64,000 nt of DNA from Gautieria morchelliformis (lineage: Eukaryota; Basidiomycota; Agaricomycetes; Gomphales; Gomphaceae), in NCBI GenBank assembly GCA_015179125.1, contig WHVA01000042.1, positions 186,001 to 250,000 on the forward strand, read 5' to 3'. Shown piece after piece: positions 20,567 through 31,599 of the stretch; position 1 is the stretch's first letter, and each line of letters begins with the position of its first letter. The notes beneath the pieces are model-generated. The model saw only the letters and a list, made by a program, of their open reading frames with translations. It was not told where the DNA came from and did not search any database. Both the position numbers and the translations under genes were made by a program.

Positions 20567-23500
20567 CCGTTTACAGCGTTGATCGGCTCTGGTTCAACTC
20601 ATTGTTTCCTCGATTCCGACATTGTTTTGAAGCACAAGCTTCCAACCTGCAACATTCCGATAATTCCGCTCCACCTTTTTGATGGGTCATCCAACACGGC
20701 AATTTCCCAAGTCGTGGACCTGTCTCTCCGTTTCACTACTGGGGACAACCATGAAGTTATGTTTTACGTTACTCTGCTAGATGCTAGCTGTTCCATTGTA
20801 CTAGGACACAATTGGCTCACCCGATATAATCTGTCGATTAACTGGGCATTGGGTCAGATACAGTTCAGTACCCCGGATCAACTTCCATCTATTCCGATGT
20901 CGTCCGCAAAGATGGCTCAGGCCTCTTCTGCAACTCCGCTCGTGGATTCAGTTCCACACTCCGGTCCCACTTTAGCACCTCCGTCCCTCGAGGCTCCTTG
21001 AATTGCGCTCGTTTCCGCCACCGCTTTCCGTGTATTGCAACGGCAAGAAGATACGACCGTTTTACAGCTTCACCTTTCTGATTCGGCTTCAGTCAAGGCT
21101 TGTTCCGCCTTGACTTCCGCTCCGGTCGACATGAGCTCAGTTCCAGAAGAATATCGTGACTTCCTGGATGTGTTCAATAAGGCCAAAGCTGATAAACCCA
21201 TTGAACATCGACCTTACGATTTGAAGATAGATTTGGAAGAAGGAGCATCTCCGCCCCTTGGACCGATCTACTCCCTTTCGCAGAGTGAACTCCAGACTCT
21301 CTGAGAGTTCGTTGATGAACATCTCAACATGGGCTTTATCCACCCTTTGCTGTCTCCGCACGGTGCTCCGGTCCTTTTCGTCAAAAAGAAGGATGGATCT
21401 CTCCACCTCTGCGTCGATTTCCGCGGACTCAACACCCTCACTAAGAAGGACAAATATCCGCTTCCGCACATTTCCGACCTCCTCGACACTCCCCGCAGGG
21501 CCAAGATCTACACTAAAATTGACCTCCGGCACGCTTATCACCTTGTCCACATCCGCGAAGGTGACGAGTGGAAAACCACCTTCCGCACTCGCTATGGTGC
21601 TTTTGAGTGGGTTGTCATGCCTTTTGGTCTAACCAATGCTCCCGCTGCTTTTCAGCGATTCATGAACGATGTATCTTCCAACCTCCTCAATGTATGTGTC
21701 CTAGTCTACATTGATGACATCCTCATCTATTCCGACACACCGGAAGAACATCAGGAACATGTCCACGAAGTACTCCGCCGCCTACGCAAACACCACCTCT
21801 ACGCAAAAGCAGAGAAATGCGAATGGCATCATGACACGGTCGAATACCTAGGCTATATCCTCTCTCCGACAGGCCTTACCATGGCAGAGGACAAAGTCAA
21901 GGCAATTCAAGAATGGCCGGAACCCCGACGTGTTAAGGATGTGCAGCCTTTCCTTGGCTTCGCCAACTTTTACTGACATTTTATTATAACTTTTCCGACA
22001 TTACTGTTCCGCTCACGCATCTCACCAGGAAGGGTGCTCCATGGAATTTCACTCCAGAATGCCGTTCCGGCATTCGAAGCCCTCAAGGTGTCCTTCACTA
22101 CGGCTCCTATTCTCGGTTTCTGGATTCCTGATGCCCAACTTGTACTCAAAACTGATGCTTCCGACTATGTGCTAGCGCCATTCTTTCATCATTTCCCCCA
22201 ACGATGGAGAAATTCATCCGATTGCTTTCCATTCCCGCACCTTTTCCGCCCCAGAACTCAACTACAATGTCCACAATAAGGAACTACTCGTGATCTTCGA
22301 AGCCTTCAAAATCTGGTGACACTACCTTGAAGGTCCAACTTATCCCATCGACATTGTCACAGATCATAAAAACCTTTGAGTATTTGCAACTACTAAGATT
22401 TTGACTAGCTGTCAAGTCCGCTGGTCTGAATATCTCTCACAGTTCAACATGGTGGTCCGCTTCCGCCCCGAAAGCTCAGAGAAACACCCGACACGCTCAC
22501 TAGACATTGGGATGTCTACCCCAAAGAGGGAAGTAGCAACTATGCCAGCGTTAATCCACACAACTTCCACCCAGTATTCTCGACTGAGCAGCTGGCATCA
22601 TCCCTGTGTGCCACAGCATTGCAATTTCCACTACTCCATGCCTCTATCATCATGGACACCGAGTCTCTCCATTCCGACATCCATTCCGCCCTCTGTTCCG
22701 ACCCCATCTCCGCAGCTCACCTCAATAACCCAACTAGTCCTGGATGGTCCCTCAATCCTGACAGATTCTCCACTACAAGTCCCAATCTACGTTCCGGAAA
22801 TCAATGATCTACAGCTCACATACTCCAGCAAAGCCACAATCACCCACTCTCAGGACACCAAGGCCAAACAAGACCCTCGACATCATCCGACACACTTACA
22901 CTTGGCCACTCCTCCACACGATGGTCCAAGACTACTGCAAGTCATGCACCACATGTATGCAGCCAAGCCTCAACCTCACAAACCCTACAGCCTCCTGAAG
23001 CAACTTCCATCCCAGAACAACCTGGAATTCGATATCCATGGATTCATCGAGAAACTTCCTAAGTCATCTGGCTATGATACCATTCTAGTTGTCGTTGACC
23101 GCCTCACAAAGCAGTCATCTTTATTCCACTTACGACACTATCACTTCTGCCCAGCTGCACAGCTCTTTGTGCTCCACGTCTTTTCCAAGCACAGAATCCC
23201 TCCCATGTCATTCCACCGTGGATCAGAATTCGTGTCCTCCTTTTTCGGCACACTCGGCAAGGCTCTTGACATGAAGCTCCACTTCACTTCCGGTTATCAT
23301 CCGAAGGTGACAGCCAAACGGAAGTACTAACCAGACCCTGAGCAGTACTCCGTGTCTACTGCAACTACCAACACGGCAACTGGTCCGACCTTCTTCCGCT
23401 CGCGGAATTTGCTTACAACAATGCACCTTCTGCCACCACTGGAATTTCACCCTTCTATGCCAACAAGGGCTACCACCTGAATCTCGCCATCCACCCTGAA

Positions 23501-24060
23501 CGTGATCTCGCCTCTGCCAGAGCCCAGACTTCGTTGTGGAACTTGACGACCTTCACCAGCACCTCGGAGAAACATTTCCGCTGCCCAAAGAGGTACAAAC
23601 TTCCGCCGATCAGAAACACTTCCGCAACCGGATTCGAGATAGGCGACAAAGTCTTGTCAAAGCTGAAAACTTCCCACCACTCGCCCCTCGAAGAACTCTC
23701 TGAAAAATACTTGGCCTTACGAGATCATCGCTAAGGCCGCAGTCGTTCTTTCACCTCAGACTTCCTGACAATATGTGGCAGTACATCTGGTATTCCATGT
23801 CTCATGCTTGACCCTCAGTTCCGAATACATTCCGAATCGGAACAACCCCCACCTCCGCCAGTGATCATTGACAGAGAACCGGAATATAAATTCGGAATTC
23901 TCAACTCCAAGCTCAACAGACGATACCACTGCAACTCCAGTACCTAGTCAAGTGGGCAGGCTATGAAAACACCAACGAAGAGACTCCTGGATTTCCGCCA
24001 CGGAACTAACCACGCCTCTGACTCGTCTTGATTTCACAAGTCATATCCGATAAGCCTGGC
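20567..24060 (+). pseudogene. gypsy-2 pol (protease-RT-RNase H-integrase-chromodomain)
   Basis: Order of remnants: protease around 20579-20830, with the catalytic Asp of the DSGS motif replaced by Gly (IGSGSTHCF); RT 21150-21970 with an intact [11 protein letters not shown] box; RNase H about 22034-22450; integrase zinc finger (CKSCTTCMQ) near 22940 and core 23030-23330, where FIEKLPKSSGYDTIL and RGSEFVSSFF are recognisable; and a chromodomain (YQVKWAGYENTNEE) near 23935-23980. TGA codons at 21302-21304, 21974-21976, 22317-22319 and 22377-22379 all sit where Arg is expected. Frameshifts are concentrated after 22000. Confidence 0.85.
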
Positions 24061-24270
24061 CCCATTTCCGTGCCTTATCAATTCCGACCTCATTTCCGAT
24101 CCCATTGATTCTTACAGTTCTCAAGTCATAGTCAAATCCGATTAATTCCGTTATACTTTTCCGACACCTCAAGAAATATCTACAAGTCTCTCGACACCTA
24201 CTCCTCCCTCATCGTTTCCCCTCGTCCCTTTCTCCGCTTCCGGACCTCTTCTGCATGTCCACTTCAACGC

Positions 24271-25147
24271 TCACCAACTCTGTCTCCACCCTCGCATCCG
24301 CCTTTTGACTCGGACCCGTTCCACCTCATTCTCCTGCTCCCGCATTCGTAACTCCATTCGGTCCCGGAGCATATCGTTCCGCCACCGGAACTCCCGTTTC
24401 ATCTGTTCCAAGACCGTCGACATAACGGTCATTTGGTTTTGGAATGACAACAACTGGTGTTGTTGAACCTCCGCCATCTCCGCAAGGATATTCCGGATCC
24501 CGCGTTGTGTTTTCCGGATACCCCTTAACGATCCGGCGATATCAAGTAGCGGGACACCATCGTGAAGCGGTTTAGGACCGCTGCCTCCGAGTTTCCGGTC
24601 ACCGGAACCTCCCTGCGGACTTCCCTCCGCTAGGTCCCGGTTTGACTTTGGGGTTTCAGGCCCCTCGGTCTCGACCTTGCACCTTTTCCACTCCACCCTT
24701 GCGGCACACCGTCCACTACGCAACGCCTCTTCTTGTCCCGGCACCGTTCGCAGGCCATTTCCCTGAATTTTCAGACCACACGCAGTCCAAGCCTTTGACC
24801 TCGCATGTGTCACAAGGAGCCTTCTCCTCCTCGCTGTCCCTTGTTTTCCGCTTCCGCGTCGCGGGATTCACCGGTCCCAATTCCCGTAAATCCAACATGT
24901 GGGCCAGCTTGTTCTTCTGGCCTGTTGGAATTCGTCGCCCTCTGCTTCCGCTCCGCAACAAGATTCAGCACAGGGGCGACATCTTTTTGTTTCCCCTTGC
25001 CCTCAGGGGATGGCATGCTTTCCGCCGTGCTTTCCGCTTCCACCTCAGATTCGGATTCAACAATGTTCTGGCAGTTTTCCTGTCAGCCTCGGAATTATGC
25101 ACACAACGTTTCCGACTCACCCGTTGCTTTCCCGCCTTTTCCGCCAC
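24271..25147 (-). pseudogene. Antisense accessory ORF of gypsy-2 with Cys cluster and coiled coil
   Basis: Between pol and the 3' LTR, coding character appears on the opposite strand in several overlapping frames that together read as one protein broken by indels. From N to C it contains an acidic/Ser-rich start (25043-24960), a Lys/Arg-rich stretch, a cysteine cluster around PCDTCEVKGLDCVW (24778-24822, minus), a Gly-rich linker and a ~90-residue charged coiled coil (IRNILAEMAEVQQHQLL to NEVERVRVKRR, 24550-24280). The Cys spacing resembles zinc-cluster DNA-binding domains of fungal regulators, but this is inference. A promoter in or near the 3' LTR would be needed for expression. It is distinct from the sense-strand accessory ORF of gypsy-1. 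Confidence 0.55.
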
Positions 25148-25277
25148 GGCCTTGTCATCCGCAGCTTCTTTGGCCGCGTTCTGCTTCCCGCCTATCTTTC
25201 AAACTCCGACGTGTTTGTTCACAGGTCACGTGATCCGACCTGTGGTCTCGCGGGGCTCGACCTTAGAAGGGAGATAC

Positions 25278-25930
25278 TGTTACGACAGTTCATTTCCGAT
25301 TTCCGACCTTCAGTTCCACAACACTTTCCGCCCCTCCGATATTTCCGACATTCTGCCATTGTTCTATTCCTTGTTCTTTCAACTCTATCACTCGGACCCA
25401 CCGGACCCACCTCACTGTTCATCAAGACCATATGTCCGGCCCTCCTTGTGTCTCATTGTCAGATATGTTTTCCCGACCCCTTGTTCTTTGCCATTGTTTT
25501 ACCTTACCCTGAACCCCCCTTGTAGTCCCATTGTTCCCAATTAGTTAGTTCCCACGCATTGTCTACTCAACTTCCACTTCCCCCGGAATTTTGCTTAGTA
25601 CCACCCCATTACCTGTTGTCTCAGCTCTTTGTATAAAAGCCTGTCATGTATGTCTGTTATTCTGCAATCAGATAATCGCCTTCGATACTTGATTTCCTTC
25701 GCTCCACCTCCTGTTCTTAGCACAGCAAGTCTAGCAAGACCTCGGTCTCTCCGCCTTCCGTCTTCCGCCTCAACTCCACCTCAAGTTCCGACTAACCTTC
25801 AGTTCAGTACATTCCAACTTCCAACCCATTTCCGAAATACCTAGGACGATAGTTCATTGGGGGTGCAACCTACAAGTTGAAGCCGCTGTCCTTTCCAGTT
25901 CCGACTTAGTGGAAATCACGATACGTAACA
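25278..25930 (+). repeat. 3' LTR of gypsy-2
   Basis: It runs TGTTACGACA to ATACGTAACA, is preceded by the purine-rich AGAAGGGAGATAC, and is exactly as long (653 bp) as the 5' LTR although the two are clearly diverged. Confidence 0.9.
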
Positions 25931-26001
25931 CAATGGGGTGACACGGGGTGACACAGTTTGCTCCTGGCTTATGTGTTCACCTCCTACAGTGCAATGGAAG
26001 C

Positions 26002-26489
26002 TGTTGGGTGCATTTATGCTCCTGCACCAAAATCAAGCATAATATATTCGATTTATTGTATGGTGTTTCAACCCTTTCTCACATTGTTCTTGTACCATGC
26101 ATCTATTTCTCTGATTATTTTCGAAATTTTCCAGTCACTCCTTATCTCTCCATTCCACTTTGTTATTTCTATTTTCACAGGCGGCTGCACCCAGCGGAGT
26201 TTGAAATGACTTCGACGCGCGAGCCCATGGGCGCTAAAGGGCCGGGTGCACGTATATGCCTTCTGAGACAGGATAGTGCTCCTCTCTCAGTGACAATAAA
26301 TTCACTGAGAGAGGCGAGTAGTATTCTTTATATTTACATAGCATGTTGACTGAAAATCATGTAGTGTATTTGATTCTAGGTATTGTATTAATATATCAGT
26401 GACAATAAATTCACTGAGAGAGTATATTTGATTCTAGCTTTCTAAGAACTCTACCGAACCTTCCCTGCCATAGCCCCTAGTTGCTAACA
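26002..26489 (+). repeat. Solo copia LTR with target-site duplication
   Basis: A complete 488-bp LTR of the same family as the copia element, flanked by GAAGC at 25997-26001 and 26490-26494. It arose by recombination between the two LTRs of an element inserted into a gypsy-1 relic. Confidence 0.95.
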
Positions 26490-26900
26490 GAAGCTACAAT
26501 AGGCATTGCAGCATGACCATGTGAAGGTGGCTGTGCCCCTGCAGCCTAAGCACCTGGACCAAGAGCTGATCACCGCATAAGCCCCTTCCCCAGTGGCTGT
26601 TCCAGTGGCCGATGCAGCATTCTATCAGGAAATGGGCATCAATACTCCAATCGATGCCACTGCCAATGAGGCAGCCCTGCCAGCTGATCCTCACGGTCTG
26701 CTGGGCCCTTACACTGACATTACCATGTCTGAGTCTGTGGAGGACAAACTTATAGTGGACATCTATTATGGAGTCCCGCAAGTTGTTCATAGAGGGGGAG
26801 GGTGTAAATATACTGATTTACCCGGATAGCAGTCAGACACTGGCGGTTTGAATCATATACAGCCCGTTGTAAATTACATGTACGACCTGCTGTAAAATAC
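26490..26900 (+). pseudogene. gypsy-1 3' end relic (accessory ORF end, PPT, LTR start)
   Basis: The segment 26593-26790 encodes DAAFYQEMGIN and a following acidic tail that parallels the C-terminus of the gypsy-1 accessory ORF (14618-14869). It is followed by a polypurine tract AGAGGGGGAGGG and TGTAAATATA, the same junction as at 14595. The LTR similarity fades within about 25 bp. The left part continues across the solo LTR to about 25931. Confidence 0.7.
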
Positions 26901-26970
26901 ATGGGTGTGAAACTCAGACGCCCATCCCTATGCCTCCACCTGCGGTTCCCCTGAACCATCCCCTCGCATC

Positions 26971-27740
26971 CTCAGTACGGTGCACGTGCACCGTATCCCG
27001 CTGCCCCTCAGTATGGTGCACACGCACCGTATCCCGCTGCCCCTCACAGCACGGTGCACGTACACCGTAGGCCGCTGCCCCTCCGAATGGTGCATGTGCA
27101 CTGTATCCCGCTGACCCTCCGTACGGTGCAAGTGCACCGTATGCTGCCGCCCATCCGTACAGTGCACGTGCATCGTAGGCCGCTGCCCCTTAGTACGGTG
27201 CAGGTGCACCGTATGCCGCTGCCCCTCCGAACGGTGCATATGCACCATATCCCGCTGGCCCTCCGTATGGTGCACATGAACGGTATCCCGCTGCCCTCAG
27301 TACGGTGCAGGTGCACCATAGGCCGCTGCCCCTCCGAATGGTGCAGGTGCACCGTATCCCGCTGGCCCTCCGTATGGTGCAAGTGCACCGTATGTTGCCG
27401 CCCATCCGCACAGTGCACGTTCACCGTAGGCCGCTGAGCCTCCGTGCGGTGCACATGCACCGTATCACGCTGCCCCTCAGTACGGTGCAGGTGCACCGTA
27501 GGCCGCTGCCCCTCCCTACGGTGTATGTGCACCATACAACGCCTGTGGGTACGGTGCACATGACGCCTGTTGGTATGGTGAATATGCACCATACCCGGCC
27601 TCCGAGGATGGTGCACACGGTAGGCCGCCTGGCCGTATGGTTTTTTTTACACGTGCATCGTACTGAGGGGCAGCGGCCTGCGCATACGGTGCATGTGCCC
27701 CGTACTGAGGGTCAGCGGGATACGGTGCACATGTACAATA
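26971..27740. repeat. 36-bp minisatellite with palindromic core, about 21 units
   Basis: Imperfect tandem units of about 36 bp each contain a 20-bp perfect or near-perfect palindrome of the type TACGGTGCACGTGCACCGTA, followed by a GC-rich spacer (TCCCGCTGCCCCTCAG). The unit length is a multiple of three, so minus-strand frames read Pro/Tyr/Gly/Ala repeats (GYGAYAPF, AYGAPAPY). Units diverge toward the right end. Cruciform formation is likely for single units. Confidence 0.9.
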
Positions 27741-28093
27741 ACTGTGATGCACCAGGTTGAGGGATGTGAGCTTGGTTGGACATATCACGCACCATAGGCC
27801 GCATGCAGCCCGTCCGTGCGGTGCACATTGCGCGCACCATATGCCGCCCGTCTGTACAGTGCACGTGTATGATAACTGCGGTGCACCGGGTTGAGGGTTG
27901 TGAGCTTGGTTGGACAGATTAGAGTGGGACAACGATCTGCAAGACAATGTAACCTCTGGCACATTCTCCAAACGCCGCCGCCCCACCCTGTAGGCCGCCC
28001 CTCAGTACGGCGCACGTGCTTGAGGCCTATGAGAGTGGTTGGACAGATTAGAGCGCAACAATGATCTGCAAGACAACTTACCCTCCTGTCCAT
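27741..28093. repeat. Degenerate higher-order repeat next to minisatellite
   Basis: Blocks containing GTGAGCTTGGTTGGACA recur at about 27762, 27900 and 28031 with palindromic GTGCAC units between them; two of the blocks also share GATCTGCAAGACAA. On the minus strand one block holds a plausible intron (GTAAGT near 28083, branch CTAATC, acceptor CATAG near 28026), hinting at a repeat-containing gene, but no complete frame could be built. Confidence 0.5.
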
Positions 28094-28566
28094 CTACCGC
28101 ATATCATGTCGAAACCTTCCCACGGAAAGGGCATCGTTTCTTGGACCTTCCAATGTACACACAAACGGACCTGGAATGGGTTAATAGAGTACCCAAATGC
28201 TTGGCCACTCCCACGAACGTACCTCTGGTCAGTCCAGTCGACTCGATAGTTGTCGTCATTATGTAAGTTAGAATCAACAAAACAGAGCACACAGTGTCAC
28301 GAGTTGGTCACGTGACTACAACTCACGGGCTCATGCGCAATCCATTACATAAGACTGAGGACGCTTAGATCACGTGACTATCGCCAAACAACCCGTCACC
28401 TGTATGCCTCTCACTCCAGCCGACCACTCAAATTGACGAGTTTACCTCGCACCACATCGGTGAGGATCCATGCTGACGTGTGGCTGGGAGACCACTGGAT
28501 CACGTGGGTGACTCATCGAATAACGCTATAGTGATATAGTGATTTCTTCTTGGTACACACTTCCTC
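28094..28566. other. Spacer with CACGTGAC motifs
   Basis: No supported gene. Three CACGTG E-box type sites occur, at 28311, 28372 and 28498, the first two in TCACGTGACTA context. They may be promoter relics or chance. Confidence 0.35.
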
Positions 28567-28758
28567 TTTCCTCTAGCTTTTGTTTCCCTAGGGCCGAATT
28601 CAGGGATTGTCACAGGCTCATTGGTCATTATTACAGAACGACAGAATGACTACATCATGGCTGCGATCGAGACATTGAGACGCGAGAGACCCAAGACAAA
28701 TGAAGTCAAAACAGTCGCCATTAAAGAAATTGATGAAAACCTTGAAGTGTGTTATTGA
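28567..28758 (+). pseudogene. C-terminal exon of a Baeyer-Villiger-type flavin monooxygenase
   Basis: A frame ending at TGA 28756-28758 reads LGPNSGIVTGSLVIITERQ, then a helix with DYIMAAIETLRRE and a Lys/Glu-rich end. This matches the C-terminal GPN-S/T-G block of fungal FAD/NAD(P)-binding monooxygenases. Pyrimidine tracts ending TTTCCTCTAG (28576) or TTCCCTAG (28591) would serve as the 3' splice site. None of the preceding dinucleotide-binding domains is present upstream, so this is a gene fragment of about 50-60 residues. Confidence 0.65.
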
Positions 28759-28895
28759 TCAAGTTGCATAATGATATGCCCTGATCAATCTGTAGCATTA
28801 CTTCCCTCACACAGGACCGTCTAGGTGCACCGTACGGCCAGGCAGACTACGGTGCACCTGTATGATATGCCGCTCCTCTCGGTATGGTGCACGTG
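28759..28895. repeat. Outlying minisatellite units
   Basis: Palindromic GGTGCACC-type units like those at 26971-27740 reappear at 28823-28895, directly before the next copia LTR. They show that the satellite once extended further or was split. Confidence 0.6.
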
Positions 28896-29383
28896 TGTTA
28901 GCAACTAGGGGCTATGGCAGGGAAGGTTCGGTAGAGTTCTTAGAAAGCTAGAATCAAATACACTCTCTCAGTGAATTTATTGTCACTGATATATTAATAC
29001 AATACCTAGAATCAAATACACTACATGATTTTCAGTCAACATGCTATGTAAATATGAAAGATACTACTCGCCTCTCTCAGTAAATTTATTGTCACTGAGA
29101 GAGGAGCACTATCCTGTCTCAGAAGGCATATACGTGCACCCGGCCCTTTAGCGCCCATGGGCTCGCGCGTCGAAGTCATTTCAAACTCCGCTGGGTGCAG
29201 CCGCCTGTGAAAATAGAAATAACAAAGTGGAATGGAGAGATAAGGAGTGACTGGAAAATTTCGAAAATAATCAGAGAAATAGATGCATGGTACAAGAACA
29301 ATGTGAGAAAGGGTTGAAACACCATACAATAAATCGAATATATTATGCTTGATTTTGGTGCAGGAGCATAAATGCACCCAACA
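28896..29383 (-). repeat. Solo copia LTR, inverted relative to the first
   Basis: A complete 488-bp LTR, very close in sequence to the solo LTR at 26002-26489. Flanking pentamers are ACGTG and GCCTT, so no target-site duplication is present and one flank has been rearranged. Confidence 0.95.
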
Positions 29384-29740
29384 GCCTTCTCACATGAAAC
29401 ATAGTCGTGCTAGTGGACATCTGATGATGGGGTGACAAGAAGCGACTTAATCATTATCTAGACGTGTTTGTACCTCTAGCAGATGAGAGAAATTCATTGT
29501 ATCATGTTCCAAACATCGCTCGCAACGCAGTTCAAGCTCCACCTCTGATACTTCAAGCGATTTTCGTGATTCAAAACAATCTGTGGTTCATTTATAAATA
29601 TGCCTTTAGCAAAATAGTACCATTATTTTCTGCGCGCCATATATATGGGTGTTCGGGTAGGACACCCCTCTCATCCATGATGAGATGCCGTCCATCTACT
29701 CTTCGTCTCCCTCAGGTGGTGTCATACCCCCAGACATGTA

Positions 29741-31573
29741 TCAAACCTCTATTGATACCTCGCCGGTGGACACCGCCACTACAAGAGTATTGTCTTGAGT
29801 CGCAAGGTATGATCCATCAAAAGAACAGCAAGAACGACTTACCAGTTTGCGGTTCAGCACAGACCTCGCCGGGGGAAGCGTCTACAGCACTCCCAAGATC
29901 CCTTCCGCGAGGGATTTCATCAAGCTCTATGTCCGCCACTGCTATAGAAGAGGGGTCGTCCAGATTCTGAGATTCTGAGATCCCAGTCTCGCTGACACTC
30001 GGACCGCCGAATTCCTCCATGAGTGAATTGTGAATCTGTCGGGCGGCTACACGAAAGCTCGTTACGGGATGGTGGGCAGAATGGATGGTGCCATTAGGGT
30101 GAGCAACCCTTTCTTGTAGGGCAAGATGACAGCGACAAATGACGATGGTAGATAGACTACATGTAGCGTTAGTCATATATCTCATTATCTCGGTTCCTTG
30201 GATCTGACCTGTCCTGGACATTTGAAAGAATCCCTCCAATGCTGGGCTACTGACCGCATGTAAAATTCAACGACAAAGTGTATGCGAGTAATGGACTCAC
30301 TCTTAAAGCCTGTTATATTGAATATTAGTTATCGTCTCATAAATTGGACACTAGACATTACCTTATTGGTGATGCCAGATGCTAATGTTATGCTCAATAC
30401 CATTCTGCGTGGGTATTAGATGGAAAGTTCAACAGCGGCGGTCAGAAAGTACGTACCCATATCTTATGAGACCTGGACGAGCAATGAGCAATTTCACAGT
30501 GTAAGGACAAATTAACCAACTTTGATCAGCCAAAGTTTGGGTCAATGACTTCCGAGGGAGCATCTGAAACTCTCATGACCTCCTCACGAGTCCAAGGGTA
30601 TTGTATAGTGTCGCGACAACAACCAACGTGTCAAATAGTATAAGGAGCACATCATTTATTGTGCCCGCTAGGAATAAATGGTCAGTTAAATTGCAACTGA
30701 ACATGAGAATTTCTCACCCCTGACAAAGTGATACATGGACCAGCTTCAATATGGTTAACTGCTGTTGTCACTCACAAAAGTAGAGCATCCTTATCCTGAG
30801 CTGTGAGGTTGCATGCGTTTGTGGCAACGAAAAACTGTAATAGCGTATTACGTTTCAGGATAGATTAATTGGAGACTTGAACTTGAAGAGGGAAGTATGC
30901 GTACAACTGCCGTACCCAAACTGCCCGTATACAGAAGAAGACCGAATACCGCAAGCACCCACCGCATGCCTTGATTGTGCTGGGACATGGCGTATACTCG
31001 CGCCAATAAGAGTCCTGCAAGGTGGGGTATGTAAGTTTATGACCGAGGACTTTTACCGGTATATAGTTACCTTCTACACCTGGAAGTACCACCATCGCTA
31101 GACAACCTAGGACATGAACCAATGGATTGCACACACTGCTTCGGTATAAGATTATGTATAGAAAAACGCAAATGTCATACTGGGCACATATATATATGTA
31201 AGCAACCTGCATGTCACAAATAAACCGTCTCACCTCGAGTGGGATATTTGCTATATCTAGGTATACCGTAATGATAGAGACAAGGATGGCAGGGTAGCGA
31301 GCGAGGAGGTAAAGGACAGTTCCTAATCTGACTCTTCTGCGCCAGATATAGGTAATCTCGGACGGGAGGGTCAGGAGAGTATCATAGGCGAGCAGTGCTA
31401 CTTGGATCAGGGATACGTTAACAGTCCGTGATTACCCCTTACACACCGAGGGCAGCAAGGTCAACATAGCTTCCAGCCAGACTTGTAAATTGTCAGACTC
31501 TACACCACTGAATGGCCCGATCTACTCACTCATCTGAGATAGTCTGAATATCCACACTTTGTTGAGAGGACAT
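29741..31573 (-). pseudogene. DUF6533-type membrane protein gene, copy A
   Basis: The start at 31573 opens exon 1; successive GT-AG introns of about 50 nt join it to the diagnostic DUF6533 segment YDTLLTLPSEITYIWRRR. Exon YDICVFLYIIL...VLPGVE and exon GLLLARVYAMSQHN follow, and later exons carry CHLALQERVAHPNGT and a serine/acid-rich tail ending at 29741. The family is a fungal multi-pass membrane protein of unknown function. Splice sites are well kept, but TAA at 30848-30850 replaces a Gln codon that copies B and C retain, and the C-terminal exons contain small changes. It is therefore probably a recently dead gene. Its 3' flank to about 29427 is shared with the other copies. Confidence 0.7.
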
Positions 31574-31599
31574 GTGGTGGTCGTGTATGGGAAATTGAC

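Larger units (their letters stand above)
18342..25930 (+). mobile_element. gypsy-2: Ty3/gypsy retrotransposon, degenerate
   Basis: The element has 653-bp LTRs at both ends and gag, protease, RT, RNase H, integrase and chromodomain remnants in gypsy order on the plus strand. The LTRs differ clearly, so insertion is old. Flanking pentamers (TAATC and CAATG) do not match, so no target-site duplication survives. The internal region carries many frameshifts and stops. Confidence 0.9.

Noticed and set aside
27044..27616. 190-codon frame of His/Thr/Val-type repeats on the minus strand
   Set aside because: It is one of several phases of the 36-bp minisatellite; all phases are open, so openness is not evidence of coding.
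26971..27740. Possible CRISPR-like array
   Set aside because: Units are contiguous and similar throughout, without unique spacers, and the genome is eukaryotic.
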